A DNA stretch of 64,000 bases from Rugamonas aquatica (GTDB taxonomy: Bacteria > Pseudomonadota > Gammaproteobacteria > Burkholderiales > Burkholderiaceae_D): the NCBI RefSeq assembly GCF_009380215.1, contig NZ_WHUG01000020.1, positions 62,001-126,000 of the forward strand. Direction: 5' to 3'. The notes beneath the pieces are model-generated. The model ran no database searches, was not told the DNA's origin, and saw nothing but the letters and a program-made list of their open reading frames with translations. The position numbers were made by a program, and so were the translations under genes. The first letter of the stretch is position 1; each line of letters begins with the position of its first letter. This document shows, piece after piece, positions 8,792-19,200 of the stretch.

Positions 8792-10146
8792 GCCTGCGCC
8801 ACAGCCTGTACGCCTACCTGGGCGGCGCGCACCTGCTGTTCCTCGGCCTGACCGTCACGCTGTTCCACCAGTCGCCGCTGCTGATGCTGGGCCTGGAGGC
8901 GGTGGTGCTGCTGAGTTTTGCGCTGGGCGCGCGGCTGGTGCGGCGCGCGCTGGAGCCGCTGAGCTACACCCGCCACTTCCACGATCTGCTGCAAGACCAG
9001 CACTACGCGGCGCGGCTGCAGCACAGCGGCGATCCGCAGTTGAACGAGCTGGTCCAGCTGTTCAACACCATGCTGGGCGCGCTGTACCAGGAGCGTCTGC
9101 AACTGGGCGAGCAGCAAGGCTTGCTCGACCGCCTGCTGGAAGCCACGCCCAGCGCGGTCATCGTGTTCGACTTCGATGGGCGCATCAGCCTGCTCAACGC
9201 CAGCGCGCAGGCGCTGCTCAAGCGCGACGACGCCAGGGGCAAGCCGCTGTCCGCCTGCCTGCCGGCGGACGCCGACCGCGACTATCCGGGCCTGCTGGCC
9301 CAGCTCGACGCGCTGCCGCTGGGCGACAGCCAGCTGCTGACCGACACCGACGGCCGCCGCTACCGGGGGCAGCGCGGCCACTTCTACGACCGCAGCTTCT
9401 CGCGCCATTTCCTGCTGGTCGAAGAGCTGACGCAGGAACTGGAAAGCTCGGAGAAAGCCACGTACGACAAGCTGATCCGCGTGCTGGCGCACGAGGTCAA
9501 CAACACCGTGGCGGCCACCGGCTCGGTGCTCGATTCGCTGCTGTACTACCGCAGCCAGCTGGCCGAGCGCGACGGCGAGGATTTCAGCACCGCCATCGTC
9601 GCCGTCAAGCGCCGCAACGTCAGCCTGGGCGAGTTCATCGAGCGCTTCACGCGGGTGGTCAAGATGCCGGCGCCGGAGCTGCGCGCCAACGCCGTGCGCG
9701 ACATCATGGACGACATCCTCTACCTGTACCGCGAGCCCTGCCGCAGCCGCGGCATCCGCCTGGCCTGGCAGCGCTGCGACGACGTGCCGGCCATCGCCAT
9801 GGACCGCCACCTGATGGAGCAGGCGCTGCTCAACGTGGTCAAGAATGCGATGGAGGCGGTGGAAGCCGGCCATGCCGGCGCGGCCGCCGACAAGGCGATC
9901 GAATTCGTGCTGGAGGCCGAGGCCGATGGCGTGCGGCTATCGGTGATCGACAGCGGCAACCTGCTGGGCGAGGTGCCGGCGCGGCAATTGTTCACGCCCT
10001 TCTTCACCACCAAGAAAGGCGGCCAGGGCATAGGCTTGCTGTTCGTGCGCGAAGTGCTGAACCGGCACGGCTACACCTACCGCCTGGCCGCCACCGGCCA
10101 GGGCGCCACCCGCTTCGACATCTGGCTGCCCAAGAGCGGGGGCTGA
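8788..10146 (+). CDS. Sensor histidine kinase, partner of the NtrC-type regulator
   Basis: 452 residues from the ATG at 8788, overlapping the regulator stop by four bases. Two N-terminal hydrophobic segments (about 5-50) with almost no periplasmic loop suggest it senses within the membrane or cytoplasm. A PAS domain follows ('[28 protein letters not shown]', about 112-140), then the phospho-accepting histidine H235 in 'LAHEVNN', an N-box '[11 protein letters not shown]', and '[19 protein letters not shown]'. Kinases sensing by tiny loops often report on a neighbouring ABC exporter, as in BceS; that is inference here. Its last 70 bases overlap the convergent chemoreceptor gene. Confidence 0.9.
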   Translation: MSLRHSLYAYLGGAHLLFLGLTVTLFHQSPLLMLGLEAVVLLSFALGARLVRRALEPLSYTRHFHDLLQDQHYAARLQHSGDPQLNELVQLFNTMLGALYQERLQLGEQQGLLDRLLEATPSAVIVFDFDGRISLLNASAQALLKRDDARGKPLSACLPADADRDYPGLLAQLDALPLGDSQLLTDTDGRRYRGQRGHFYDRSFSRHFLLVEELTQELESSEKATYDKLIRVLAHEVNNTVAATGSVLDSLLYYRSQLAERDGEDFSTAIVAVKRRNVSLGEFIERFTRVVKMPAPELRANAVRDIMDDILYLYREPCRSRGIRLAWQRCDDVPAIAMDRHLMEQALLNVVKNAMEAVEAGHAGAAADKAIEFVLEAEADGVRLSVIDSGNLLGEVPARQLFTPFFTTKKGGQGIGLLFVREVLNRHGYTYRLAATGQGATRFDIWLPKSGG

Positions 10147-11747
10147 GCGCCGGGGCGCATGGCCAGCGGCCGCAGCACCGCCGCGCGCGACTGCGCGTCG
10201 ATCTGGAAGATGCTGACCACGCGCTCCAGATTGGCGGCCTGCTGCTGCATGGCTTCCGCCGCCGCGGCAGCCTCCTCCACCAGCGCGGCGTTCTGCTGCG
10301 TCACCGTATCCATTTCGCTGACGGCCTGGTTGATCTGCTCGATGCCCGCGCTCTGCTCATCGCCGGCGCTGCTGATGTCGGCCATGATGTCGGTCACGCG
10401 CCGCACGCTGGCCACCACCTCGCTCATGGTCTGGCCGGCCTGCTCGACCAGCCGGCTGCCGATCTCGACCTTCTCGACCGAATTGCCGATCAACTCCTTG
10501 ATCTCCTTCGCCGCCGAGGCCGAACGCTGGGCCAGGTTGCGCACCTCCGTGGCCACCACCGCGAAGCCGCGCCCCTGCTCGCCGGCGCGCGCCGCCTCCA
10601 CCGCCGCATTGAGCGCCAGGATATTGGTCTGGAACGCGATGCCGTCGATGACGGCGATGATGTCGACGATCTTGCGCGAGGAATCGTTGATCGCGCCCAT
10701 GGTATCGACCACCTGCGACACCACCGTCCCGCCCTGCTGCGCCACCGCCGACGCCGATTGCGCCAGCTGGTTGGCCTGGCGCGCGTTGTCGTTGTTCTGG
10801 CGCACCGCGCTGGTCAACTCTTCCATCGACGACGCCGTCTCTTCCAGCGCGCTGGCCTGCTGCTCGGTGCGCGCCGACAAATCCTGGTTGCCGCTGGCGA
10901 TCTGGCTCGACGCCGAGGCGATGGTCTCGGTGCCGCTGCGCACCTCGCCGACGATGCCGGCCAGCGCATCGCGCATCAGCTTCATCGCGTGCAGCATGCT
11001 GTGCTGGTCGCCGCTGCGGGTATCGACGCTGACGGTCAAATCGCCGGCGGCGATGCGGCTGGCGATGCCGGCCGCGTAATCGGGCTCGCCGCCCAGCTGG
11101 CGCAGCAGCGTTCGGGCGATCACCACGGCGGCGACCGCGCCCACCGCGATGGCCAGCCCGCTCAGCGCCAGCATCAGCACGCGCGCGCTCTGGTAGGCGG
11201 CGGTGGCCGCGGCGGTGTCGGCCTGGTTGTTTTCCTTTTGCAGCGCCGCGTACTCGTCCATCACGTCCTGCCAGCGCTGCGTGGCCGGGCCGGCCTGCTT
11301 CATCAGCACCTCGGTGGCCTCGGCATCCTGGTTGGCCTTGGCCATCGCCACCACCTTGTCGGTCAGCGGCCGCGCCTCCTGGCCGGCGGCGGCGATGCGG
11401 GCGCGGATCTCCAGCCCCTTGGCCGTCGCCGGCAGCCGGCCCAGCGTCTCGGCAGCCTTGTTGTAGTGGCCGCGCGCCGTGTACAGCTTGGCCAGCTCGC
11501 TCTCGATGGCGGCCGGGTCGTTCAGCAGCACCACCGTGCGCGTGACGCGGGCCACGATGTGCACCGACTCCGACATTTCCTGCACCAGGTCGCCCCTGGC
11601 CACGTTCAGGCTGACGATGTTGTCCAGCTTGGCATTGATGGTGCTCATGTTGTACACCCCCAGCAAGGCCACGCTGAGCAGCAGCGCCAGGACCAATCCG
11701 AATCCCAGGCTGAGCCGGGTACCGACTTTCATGTTTGCTATGGCCAT
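10077..11747 (-). CDS. Methyl-accepting chemotaxis protein
   Basis: 556 residues with the Tar/Tsr layout: helix 1 (about 10-32), a periplasmic four-helix-bundle ligand domain (33-190, '[27 protein letters not shown]'), helix 2 (about 191-212), a HAMP domain, and a cytoplasmic signalling domain. The hairpin tip contains '[20 protein letters not shown]', the CheA/CheW contact region. No CheR-docking pentapeptide ends the protein. The ligand is not predictable. The gene points away from tcyP and ends inside the histidine kinase gene, a 70-base tail-to-tail overlap. A GGGGAG ribosome-binding site lies just upstream of the start. Confidence 0.93.
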   Translation of the reverse strand: MAIANMKVGTRLSLGFGLVLALLLSVALLGVYNMSTINAKLDNIVSLNVARGDLVQEMSESVHIVARVTRTVVLLNDPAAIESELAKLYTARGHYNKAAETLGRLPATAKGLEIRARIAAAGQEARPLTDKVVAMAKANQDAEATEVLMKQAGPATQRWQDVMDEYAALQKENNQADTAAATAAYQSARVLMLALSGLAIAVGAVAAVVIARTLLRQLGGEPDYAAGIASRIAAGDLTVSVDTRSGDQHSMLHAMKLMRDALAGIVGEVRSGTETIASASSQIASGNQDLSARTEQQASALEETASSMEELTSAVRQNNDNARQANQLAQSASAVAQQGGTVVSQVVDTMGAINDSSRKIVDIIAVIDGIAFQTNILALNAAVEAARAGEQGRGFAVVATEVRNLAQRSASAAKEIKELIGNSVEKVEIGSRLVEQAGQTMSEVVASVRRVTDIMADISSAGDEQSAGIEQINQAVSEMDTVTQQNAALVEEAAAAAEAMQQQAANLERVVSIFQIDAQSRAAVLRPLAMRPGAQPPLLGSQMSKRVAPWPVAARR

Positions 11748-11972
11748 ACATCACTCCCCAGTGGACAACGGCATGTAACAAATTGTACGCCTTCGTCTCG
11801 GGCAGTTTTTTTAAATTTCCAGAGGCAAACATGTGCCGTTGCAACGTCTGTTGATATACAAAAAACGCATACCAATATAGCCAAATATTCGACTTTTAGT
11901 GGATAGAGGCGGCCTGTATATCGGCAATCGCATATAAAATGACCGATTCATTACCGGGTCCAACTACCAGCT

Positions 11973-11987
11973 GTCACCCCCGGTGAC
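11973..11987. promoter_or_regulatory. Small palindrome upstream of the cystine symporter gene
   Basis: GTCACC-CCC-GGTGAC is a perfect inverted repeat with six-base arms, 39 bases before the ATG at 12026. It sits in the 278-base divergent region between the chemoreceptor and the symporter. The position suits an operator for the symporter gene, but short GC-rich palindromes arise by chance and no regulator is known from this window. Confidence 0.25.
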
Positions 11988-12025
11988 GATGTGTGACTAT
12001 TTAATCTGGCGGCAAGGGGCTATTC

Positions 12026-13426
12026 ATGACGATCAACGTAATTCTGAACCTGCTGGCGGCGCTGGCACTGCTGGGGCTGCTTTACGCGCAGCAGCGCAAA
12101 CATGCATCCTTCTCGGTGCGCGTGTTCACCGGCATGGGGCTGGGCGTGGTGCTGGGGGCGGCGCTGCAGGCGCGCTACGGCGCCGGCGCGGCCGAGCTCA
12201 AGACTACCGGCGACTACCTCGACATCGTCGGCTCCGGCTACGTCAAGCTGCTGCAGATGATCGTCATGCCGCTGATTATGGTGTCGATCATTTCGGCCAT
12301 CCTCAAGCTCAAGGGCATCAATTCGCTGGGCAAGATCAGCGCGCTGACCATCGGCATGCTGATGCTGACCACGCTGATCGCGGCCGGCCTCGGCATCCTG
12401 ATGGCCAAGCTGTTCCACCTGAGCGCGGTCGGCCTGACCGCCTCCGCCGGCGACATCGCGCGCGGCGTCTACCTGCAGGGCAAGGTCGAGGCGGCGCAGG
12501 CGATCTCGCTGCCGGGCATGCTGCTGAGCTTCATCCCGGCCAATCCCTTCCTCGACATGACGGGCGGCCGCAAGACCTCGACCATCGCGGTGGTGATCTT
12601 CTCGGTCTTCATCGGCATCGCCGCCACCGGCATCCACGACAAGAAGCCGGAGCTGTACGCCTCCTTCGAGCACTTCATCCAGGTCGCCCACGCCATCGTC
12701 ATGCGCATCGTCACGCTGGTGCTGCGGCTGACGCCCTACGGCGTGTTCGCGCTGATGGCGCAGGTGGTGTCGACCTCCAGCTACACCGACATCCTGCACC
12801 TGTTCGACTTCGTGCTGGCCTCGTACAGCGCGCTGATCCTGATGTTCTGCGTGCACCTGGCCATCGTCGCCGGCACCGGCCTCAATCCGGCGCGCTACGT
12901 GAAGAAAATCCTGCCGGTGCTGACCTTCGCCTTCACCTCGCGCAGCAGCGCCGGCGCCATCCCGATGAGCGTGCAGACGCAGACGCTGCGCCTGGGCACC
13001 TCGGAAGGCATCGCCAACTTCGCCGCCTCGTTCGGCGCCACCATCGGCCAGAACGGCTGCGCCGGCATCTACCCGGCCATGCTGGCGGTGATGATCGCGC
13101 CCACGGTCGGCATCGATCCGTACACGCTGGCCTTCATCGCGCCGCTGCTGGCCATCATCACCATCGGCTCGGTGGGCGTGGCCGGCGTCGGCGGCGGCGC
13201 CACCTTCGCCGCGCTGATCGTGCTGTCGTCGATGAACCTGCCGGTGGCGCTGGCCGGCCTGCTGATCTCGATCGAACCGCTGATCGACATGGGCCGCACC
13301 GCGCTCAACGTCAGCGGCTCGATCACGGCCGGCACCGTCGCCAGCCGCGTGCTGGGCGAGACCGACGTGCACGTGTTCAACAGCGACGCCGAGCTGCCCA
13401 TCGACAGCGACCGCAAGGCCGCCTGA
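12026..13426 (+). CDS. tcyP: L-cystine:cation symporter, TcyP-like (DAACS family)
   Basis: 466 residues, the length of TcyP/YdjN cystine symporters and longer than the GltP/DctA branch. It moves amino acid substrate with protons or sodium across the inner membrane. Conserved pieces seen: 'GSGYVKLLQMIVMPLIMVSIISAI' (substrate-site helix), the serine-rich hairpin loop 'FTSRSSAGAIPMSVQ', and 'FGATIGQNGCAGIYPAMLAV' in helix 7, with the 'QNGCAG' variant typical of cystine transporters instead of 'MDGTA' of the dicarboxylate carriers. About eight hydrophobic helices are visible. Cystine is inferred from the resemblance to YdjN; another amino acid is possible. It is monocistronic. Confidence 0.85.
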   Translation: MTINVILNLLAALALLGLLYAQQRKHASFSVRVFTGMGLGVVLGAALQARYGAGAAELKTTGDYLDIVGSGYVKLLQMIVMPLIMVSIISAILKLKGINSLGKISALTIGMLMLTTLIAAGLGILMAKLFHLSAVGLTASAGDIARGVYLQGKVEAAQAISLPGMLLSFIPANPFLDMTGGRKTSTIAVVIFSVFIGIAATGIHDKKPELYASFEHFIQVAHAIVMRIVTLVLRLTPYGVFALMAQVVSTSSYTDILHLFDFVLASYSALILMFCVHLAIVAGTGLNPARYVKKILPVLTFAFTSRSSAGAIPMSVQTQTLRLGTSEGIANFAASFGATIGQNGCAGIYPAMLAVMIAPTVGIDPYTLAFIAPLLAIITIGSVGVAGVGGGATFAALIVLSSMNLPVALAGLLISIEPLIDMGRTALNVSGSITAGTVASRVLGETDVHVFNSDAELPIDSDRKAA

Positions 13427-13435
13427 TCCGGCGGC

Positions 13436-14188
13436 TTATTGGGCGTCGATGGTGATGCTGATGCCGCCTACGATTTCCAGCAGCTGCAGCCGGGCCAGCT
13501 TGGACACGCCCGCCGCCGTGATGCTGTAGGTCGTGGAGGTGGAGCCCAGTGTTTTATTCCCGGCATCGACAATGTTGCTCAGCATTTGGAAATTGAGGCT
13601 GTTGCCGTCGCTGCCGGCCGTCGTGACGTAGCTGATCTTTTGCGTGCTGACCAGCGTGCGCTTGCTGCTGTCCGCGTAGCAGCTGAAGGTCGCGATGTCG
13701 CCGGTCTGTCCGGCGGTGGCGGTGGCCGGATAGCCGCCCGTGCTGCTCCCGACGCAATAGGAGCCCGACTCATTCGAGCCGACCGGCGTGTACTGGGCAT
13801 TCACATACAGCTGGCTGGACGTGGTCAGCGGGGTCGTCGTGCCGTTGCCGGAGATGCTCCCGCTGATCGTTTCCGTGGCCTGCTGCACGGCCGCGCCATT
13901 GAAGCTCGCATTGACGACCGCGCCGAGCGTGTACGTCAGCGTCCCCGTCAACGGATAGGTGACGGAACCATTGGTGGTGCTGCCCGTGACCGTCAGCGTC
14001 GACTGCAGACCATGGGTGAACGCGTAAGCCAGCCCCTGCTGAACCGGGAAGCTGGTGGCGGCCGGCGCCGGGGCCGGGGTCGCGCCGGCCGCCGCGCCGC
14101 CACCGCCGCCACCGCAGGCGCTCAAGGTCATCGCCAGCAGGCCGGCCAACGCCAGCGGCGCCGCACTTTTCGATAATGTCATGGTCAT
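13436..14188 (-). CDS. Secreted lipoprotein of unknown function
   Basis: 250 residues from the ATG at 14188, which has a GGGAAA ribosome-binding site; a second ATG six bases in is an alternative. A lipoprotein signal peptide ends in the lipobox 'LSAC' followed by a run of six glycines, typical of surface or periplasmic lipoproteins in Oxalobacteraceae. A Pro/Ala linker follows. The rest is rich in Ser/Thr/Gly with beta-strand character and two internal cysteines ('SYCVGSS', 'TFSCYADS') that could form a disulfide. No family was recognised. It is divergent from the next small lipoprotein gene. Confidence 0.75.
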   Translation of the reverse strand: MTMTLSKSAAPLALAGLLAMTLSACGGGGGGAAAGATPAPAPAATSFPVQQGLAYAFTHGLQSTLTVTGSTTNGSVTYPLTGTLTYTLGAVVNASFNGAAVQQATETISGSISGNGTTTPLTTSSQLYVNAQYTPVGSNESGSYCVGSSTGGYPATATAGQTGDIATFSCYADSSKRTLVSTQKISYVTTAGSDGNSLNFQMLSNIVDAGNKTLGSTSTTYSITAAGVSKLARLQLLEIVGGISITIDAQ

Positions 14189-14225
14189 GTGGTTTCCCTG
14201 AATAAAGAGTTCCAGCATAGCATTG

Positions 14226-14253
14226 TTGCCACATGACAAATCTATCCAATAAT
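14226..14253 (+). promoter_or_regulatory. Sigma-70 promoter for the small lipoprotein gene
   Basis: TTGCCA (14226-14231, 5 of 6) and AATAAT (14248-14253, 5 of 6) are 16 bases apart. Transcription would start near 14260, about 65 bases before the ATG at 14325. The match is good but unconfirmed. Confidence 0.45.
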
Positions 14254-14324
14254 CGCAACCGCGGGGCGAGGGAACCAGCAGCCGGCGGCCAGGTCTAACT
14301 GTTCTCCCCGCGTTGAAAGGAAAA

Positions 14325-14534
14325 ATGATGACTCCCCTAAGCTCCCGTCTTTTACTGGCCGCCGCCGTGTCGCTCGCCTTGCTGGGCGGCTGCAACAAGC
14401 GTCCTGCCGACCAGCCGCCCACGCCCAGCGTGACCACGCCATCGAGCCCGTCGGACGCCACCCCGCCCGCGCCCGCGCCGGCCACGACGCCGCCGGCCCA
14501 GAACAGCAGCGCGCCGCCGGCCACGAATCAATAG
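14325..14534 (+). CDS. Small proline-rich lipoprotein
   Basis: 69 residues from the ATG at 14325, preceded by an AAAGGA ribosome-binding site at 14316-14321. The signal peptide ends in the lipobox 'LLGGC' at about residues 20-24. The mature part is a disordered chain of Pro/Thr/Ser/Ala with no fold expected. Such tethers can be envelope spacers, but no function can be assigned. Its 3' end is close to the bidirectional-looking hairpin at 14538-14562. Confidence 0.65.
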   Translation: MMTPLSSRLLLAAAVSLALLGGCNKRPADQPPTPSVTTPSSPSDATPPAPAPATTPPAQNSSAPPATNQ

Positions 14535-14537
14535 GCG

Positions 14538-14562
14538 TAAAAAAAGGGCCCGAAGGCCCTTT
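14538..14562 (-). terminator. Rho-independent terminator of the FadL-type gene
   Basis: AAAGGGCC-CGAA-GGCCCTTT forms an eight-pair stem with a tetraloop. Read on the minus strand it is followed by a run of T (the A-run at 14539-14545), so it terminates the porin gene ending at 14581. It may also slow transcription of the plus-strand lipoprotein gene. Confidence 0.8.
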
Positions 14563-14580
14563 GCGCTACAGCGTTCCGTA

Positions 14581-15993
14581 TCAGAACTTGTAGTTGTAGG
14601 CGATACCGATCAGCGACAGATGGGTCTGATAAGTACCACGGGTGGTTTCGCCGTTACCCGTGCAAGCGGTGGCCAGCGGGTTGCACTTGTTGGTGTAGTT
14701 GATGTTCGCGTCCTTGAAGTCCAGGAAGCTGTACGCCAGGTCGATCGACGAACGTGGGCTCAGCTTCCAGTTGGCGCCGAAGGAATACTGCATGCGGTCG
14801 CTGTCCGGCAGCGCCGGATGGGTCAGCTCGGCGCTCTGCACTGGCGACTGGTCGTAGGCCAGGCCGGCGCGCAGGGTCAGGTTTTCGTTGTAGGCATAGT
14901 TGCCGCCCAGCGAAACGCGCACGGTGTTTTTCCACTGCTGACGGATCACTTCCGCGCCTTCGGCGGTGCCTGGGAACTGGATGTCCAGATCGCCCAGACG
15001 GTTGTGGCGCACGAAGGTCACGTCCGCCATGCCGGCCCATTTCGAGTCGAACTGGTGGAAGGCGTTGACCGACAGGGTCTCAGGGGTGCGCAGTTCAACC
15101 AGCGCGGCCGAGTTGACCTTGTGCGATGCGGCTTGCAGCACGCCGTTGACGATAGGGTCGTCGGTCACTTTCGAGAAGTCCCACACGGTGCTGCCGCGCA
15201 GCTTGTGCACGATAGGCGAGCGGTACGACACGCCGAAGCGGGTGTCCTTGTCCAGCGTGAACATATAGCCCAGGTTGAAGCCCCAGCCCCAGTCCTTGCC
15301 ATCGTTCGAGCCATGGGCATCGCGCGTCGCGCCCAGCAGCTTGGGATTGCCGCCCAGCGCAGCGATCTGCTTTTGCAGCGCCAGGGCATTCGGCGTACCC
15401 GCCAGCGCGGCGACCGAACCCGGCACGTCCACGGCCTGGCCCAGGTTGGCTTTCATGAATTCGGCGTCGATACCGAAGCCGAAGGCGTGCTGTTCATTCA
15501 GCTTGAACGACGCCGATGGATTCAGCGTGACCGATTCCAGCTTGACGTCGGACAGCGCGTAGCGGCCGGTCCAGGTGTCGCCGTATTGGATCTTGGTACC
15601 GTATGGCACGAACATGCCCAGGCCGACGGCCCACTGGTCGTTCAGTTTTTTGCTGGCGTAGAACGATGGCGCCGTCACCGAGCTCGGGACGTAATCTTTG
15701 GCCGCGGTACCGCCGGTCGGGGTGGTGGTGAAGCGGGTCGAGCCGCTGTCGTTGAAGCTCGAGTGCGGGACAACCACGGTGGCGCCGGCGGTGATTTGCA
15801 GGCCATCCAGGCGGGACATGCCGGCCGGGTTGGAGAAGATGGTGGTGGCGTCGTTGGCTTCGGCGCCATTGGACTCAGCCGTGCCTTGGCCGGCCACGCT
15901 CTGCGAGCCGAAACGATAACCGGATGCCTGGGCGCTCACGGACATGGCGCCGAGCGCGGCGGCAATGATCAGGGGGAGGTATTTGTGTTGCAT
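14581..15993 (-). CDS. OmpP1/FadL-family outer-membrane transport protein
   Basis: 470 residues from the ATG at 15993, chosen because 'MQHKYLPLIIAAALGAMSVSAQAS' is a clean signal peptide. FadL-type 14-stranded barrels let long-chain fatty acids or other hydrophobic compounds cross the outer membrane. The N-terminal hatch is visible ('GYRFGSQSVAGQGTAESNGA', 'IFSNPAGMSRL' with the family NPA motif). The chain ends in 'IAYNYKF' with a terminal aromatic residue. An insertion with two cysteines ('NKCNPLATACTGNG') lies near the C-terminus. The natural substrate is unproven; aromatic hydrocarbons are an alternative. It is a single-gene unit between two terminators. Confidence 0.9.
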   Translation of the reverse strand: MQHKYLPLIIAAALGAMSVSAQASGYRFGSQSVAGQGTAESNGAEANDATTIFSNPAGMSRLDGLQITAGATVVVPHSSFNDSGSTRFTTTPTGGTAAKDYVPSSVTAPSFYASKKLNDQWAVGLGMFVPYGTKIQYGDTWTGRYALSDVKLESVTLNPSASFKLNEQHAFGFGIDAEFMKANLGQAVDVPGSVAALAGTPNALALQKQIAALGGNPKLLGATRDAHGSNDGKDWGWGFNLGYMFTLDKDTRFGVSYRSPIVHKLRGSTVWDFSKVTDDPIVNGVLQAASHKVNSAALVELRTPETLSVNAFHQFDSKWAGMADVTFVRHNRLGDLDIQFPGTAEGAEVIRQQWKNTVRVSLGGNYAYNENLTLRAGLAYDQSPVQSAELTHPALPDSDRMQYSFGANWKLSPRSSIDLAYSFLDFKDANINYTNKCNPLATACTGNGETTRGTYQTHLSLIGIAYNYKF

Positions 15994-16172
15994 CTGTGGT
16001 CTCGCTTTATAAGTAGGCGTTCTACGCCAGGTTTTTCTGGATTCTTGCGCCAAAACCGGTGCAGGAGGCCAGCAGCATACTACATTTATAAAACTATTCA
16101 AAAGGCAAGTCGTTAGAGTGGAAGCTCTAATTTAAACCTTGAAACCGAGCAGTTGCTCTGCTTACCAGAAGT

Positions 16173-16199
16173 AAAAAAAGGGCCCGTAGGCCCTTTTTT
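16173..16199 (-). terminator. Rho-independent terminator of the RND efflux operon
   Basis: A-run, GGGCC-CGTA-GGCCC and T-run form a symmetrical hairpin with U-tracts on both strands. It lies 21 bases past the stop of the RND permease gene (16220), so it ends that operon on the minus strand; it can act in both directions. It closely resembles the hairpin at 14538-14562. Confidence 0.85.
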
Positions 16200-16219
16200 A
16201 GTATCGTAAAAACAACGAC

Positions 16220-19200
16220 TTAGTGCGTATCCAGCGCGCCGGACGGGATGGTGCGACCGCCCTTGCCGGTCACTTTGTAGACCACCCACATCACCATGCG
16301 GAACACGAAACGCACGAAGATCAGCGTCAGCACGCCCTCGACCAGGGTCATGATCAGGGCCGGCGCCGCCGTCCAGCGCACAGAACGGCGATGGAACTTG
16401 GCGATCGCGCGGTCCTTGGCGATCTCGATGCTGTCGTAGAAGGTCGGCACCACCAGCAGCGTCAGGATGGTCGAGGTGATGGTGCCGCCGATGATGGCGA
16501 TCGCCAGCGGACGGTAGAACTCGCCGCCCTCGCCCAGGCCCAGCGCGACCGGGAACATGCCGGCGATCAGCGCAAACGTGGTCATCAGGATCGGACGCAG
16601 ACGCATGCGGCCCGCATACATCAGCGCGTCTTCGCGGCCGTAGCCCTCTTCCTCGCGCTTGCGCGCCGCATCCAGCAGCAGGATGGCGTTCTTCGCGACC
16701 AGGCCCATCAGCATGATGACGCCGATAAAGCTCATCAGGTTCAGCGTGCCGCCGGTGATCAGCAGCGCCACCACCACGCCGATCAGCGACAGCGGCAGCG
16801 ACAGCATCACCGCCACCGGCGCAGTGAACGAACCGAACTGTATCACCAGGATCAGGTACATCAGGCCAATCCCCATGACCAGCGCGATCGCCATTTCAGT
16901 GAACAGCTCGCTCTGGTTCTTGCCGTCGCCGCCCAGGTCCAGGCCATAGCCCGGCGGGAAGTCGATCGCGTTGGCCAGCTTCATGGCGTCGGCCGTCACT
17001 TCACCCGGCGAACGGCCCTGCACGTTGGCCGACACGGTCACGGTACGCTTGCCGTTCTTGTGCTCGATGGTGGACGGGCCCTTGCCCATCGTGATCGTGG
17101 CGATCTGGTCCAGCGGCACCATCTGGTTGGTGCCCGTGACCGAGATCGGCAGGCGCTCGATGTTTTCCGAGTTGACGCGGTCTTCCGGCGCCAGGCGCAC
17201 CGCGACATCGCGCGATTCGCCGGTCGGGTCGACCCAGTCGCCCACTTCGACGCCGGCGAACGCCACGCGCAGCGATTGCGCCGCATCGTTGACGGAGATG
17301 CCCATCGAGTTGGCCAGGCCGCGATTGAGTTCGATCTGCAACTCGTTCTTCGGATCCTGCTGCGACAGGCCCACGTCCACCGCGCCCGGAACCTGGCGCA
17401 GCTTGTCCATATAGGCGTTGGTGATCTCCATCAGGCGGCGCGAATCCGGGCCGGTGAATTCGATCTGCACCGGCTTGCCGGAGTTGCCCAGGTCGTCGAT
17501 CACCGAAATCTCGGCGCCGGCGATATGGCTCATCTTCTCGCGCAGCTCGGCGCCGATCTGGAAGGCGGTGCGCTTGCGGTTCTGGCGCTTGCCGATATCC
17601 AGGTAGATGCGGCCGCCGCCGGCGCTGATGTTGGAGTTGGTGTCCTTGGTCTCGGGAATCGTACGGGCGATGGCCGCGATGGTTTCCATCTTGCGGCGCG
17701 CAATCTCCACGCTGCCCGACGGCGGCATGCGCACGTCGATGGCGATGGTGCTGCGGTCGGCCGCCGGCAGGAAGCTCGAACCGCCCAACGTCGCATGCAG
17801 CACGATGGCGCCGACGAAGGTGCTGAAGGCGATCACGGCCATCCAGCGGCGGTGATGCAGCGCCCAGGCGATCACATGGCCGTAGCGGTCGGACTGGTGG
17901 TCGAACCAGTCGTTGAACTTCTGCAGCATCTTGCCCAGGCCTTTTTTCGGCGCGGTGTGGTGGTCGACCGGGTCGCCCCAGTAGGCCGACAGCATGGGAT
18001 CGAGCGTGAACGAGATGCCCAGGCTGACCAGCACCGAGCACGTCACCGTCAGCGCGAACGGACGGAACCATTCACCGGAAATGCCGGGCATGAAGGCCAC
18101 CGGAATGAACACGGCGATGATCGAGAAGGTGGTCGCGGCCACGGCCAGGCCGATCTCGGCAGTACCATTGAGCGCCGCCGTGCGGCGGTCCGAGCCCATC
18201 TGCATGTGGCGCACGATGTTTTCCCGCACCACGATGGCATCGTCGATCAGCACGCCGATCGCCAGCGACAGGCCCAGCAGCGTCATGAAGTTCAGCGTGA
18301 AGCCGCACAGCCACACGGCGATGAAGGCCGCCACCACCGAGGTCGGCAGGCTCAGCGCGGTAATCAGCGTCGAGCGCCACGAGTTCAGGAAGGCGTACAC
18401 CACGAAGATGGTCAGCACCGCGCCCAGCACCAGCGATTCGATCACGTTGTTCAGGCTGCGCTGCGAATCGTCGCCGCCGTCGCGGGTGATTTCCAGCTTG
18501 GTGCCTTGCGGCAGCGTGGCGTTGACCGCCTTGATTTCCTCGCGCAGCTTGGCCGCCACCGACACCGTGCTGGCGTCGCGCGAACGGGAGATGGCGATGC
18601 CGACGTTGGGCTTGCCGCTGCGGATGCTCAGGCCGTTGATTTCGGCGAAGCCGTCCTCGATCGTCGCCAGCTGCGCCAGGCGCACCACCTCGTCGCCGCG
18701 GCGCTTGACCACCACGCCTTCGAATTCGCGCGGGGTGATGATGCGGCCCACCAAGCGGATGCTCTTCTCGTCCAGCACGCCGCGCACCTTGCCCACCGGC
18801 GCATTGGTGTTCTGGTTGTGCAGCGCGTTGACCACCTCGCTGACCGAGACGTTATATTCACGCAGCTTTTCCGCGTGCAGCAGCACCGACAGTTCGCGCT
18901 TGAGCGAACCGTTGACCTGCACCTGCGAGACGCCATCGACCGCGCGGAAGCGGTCCGACAAGGTATCCTCGGCCAGGCGCGAAATTTCGGCGTGGCTCTG
19001 GCTGGTCGACGACAGCGAGATCTGCATCACCGGATCGGACGCCGGATCGATGCGCTGCAGAATAGGTTCGCGCATCTCGGTCGGCAGCTTGTAGCGCACC
19101 GAGGCGATCGCGTTGCGGATCTCGTCGGACGCTTCGATCAGGTTCTTCTTGAAGCTGAACTCGATGAAGATCTGCGCCGTACCTTCGTTGGCGGTGCTCT

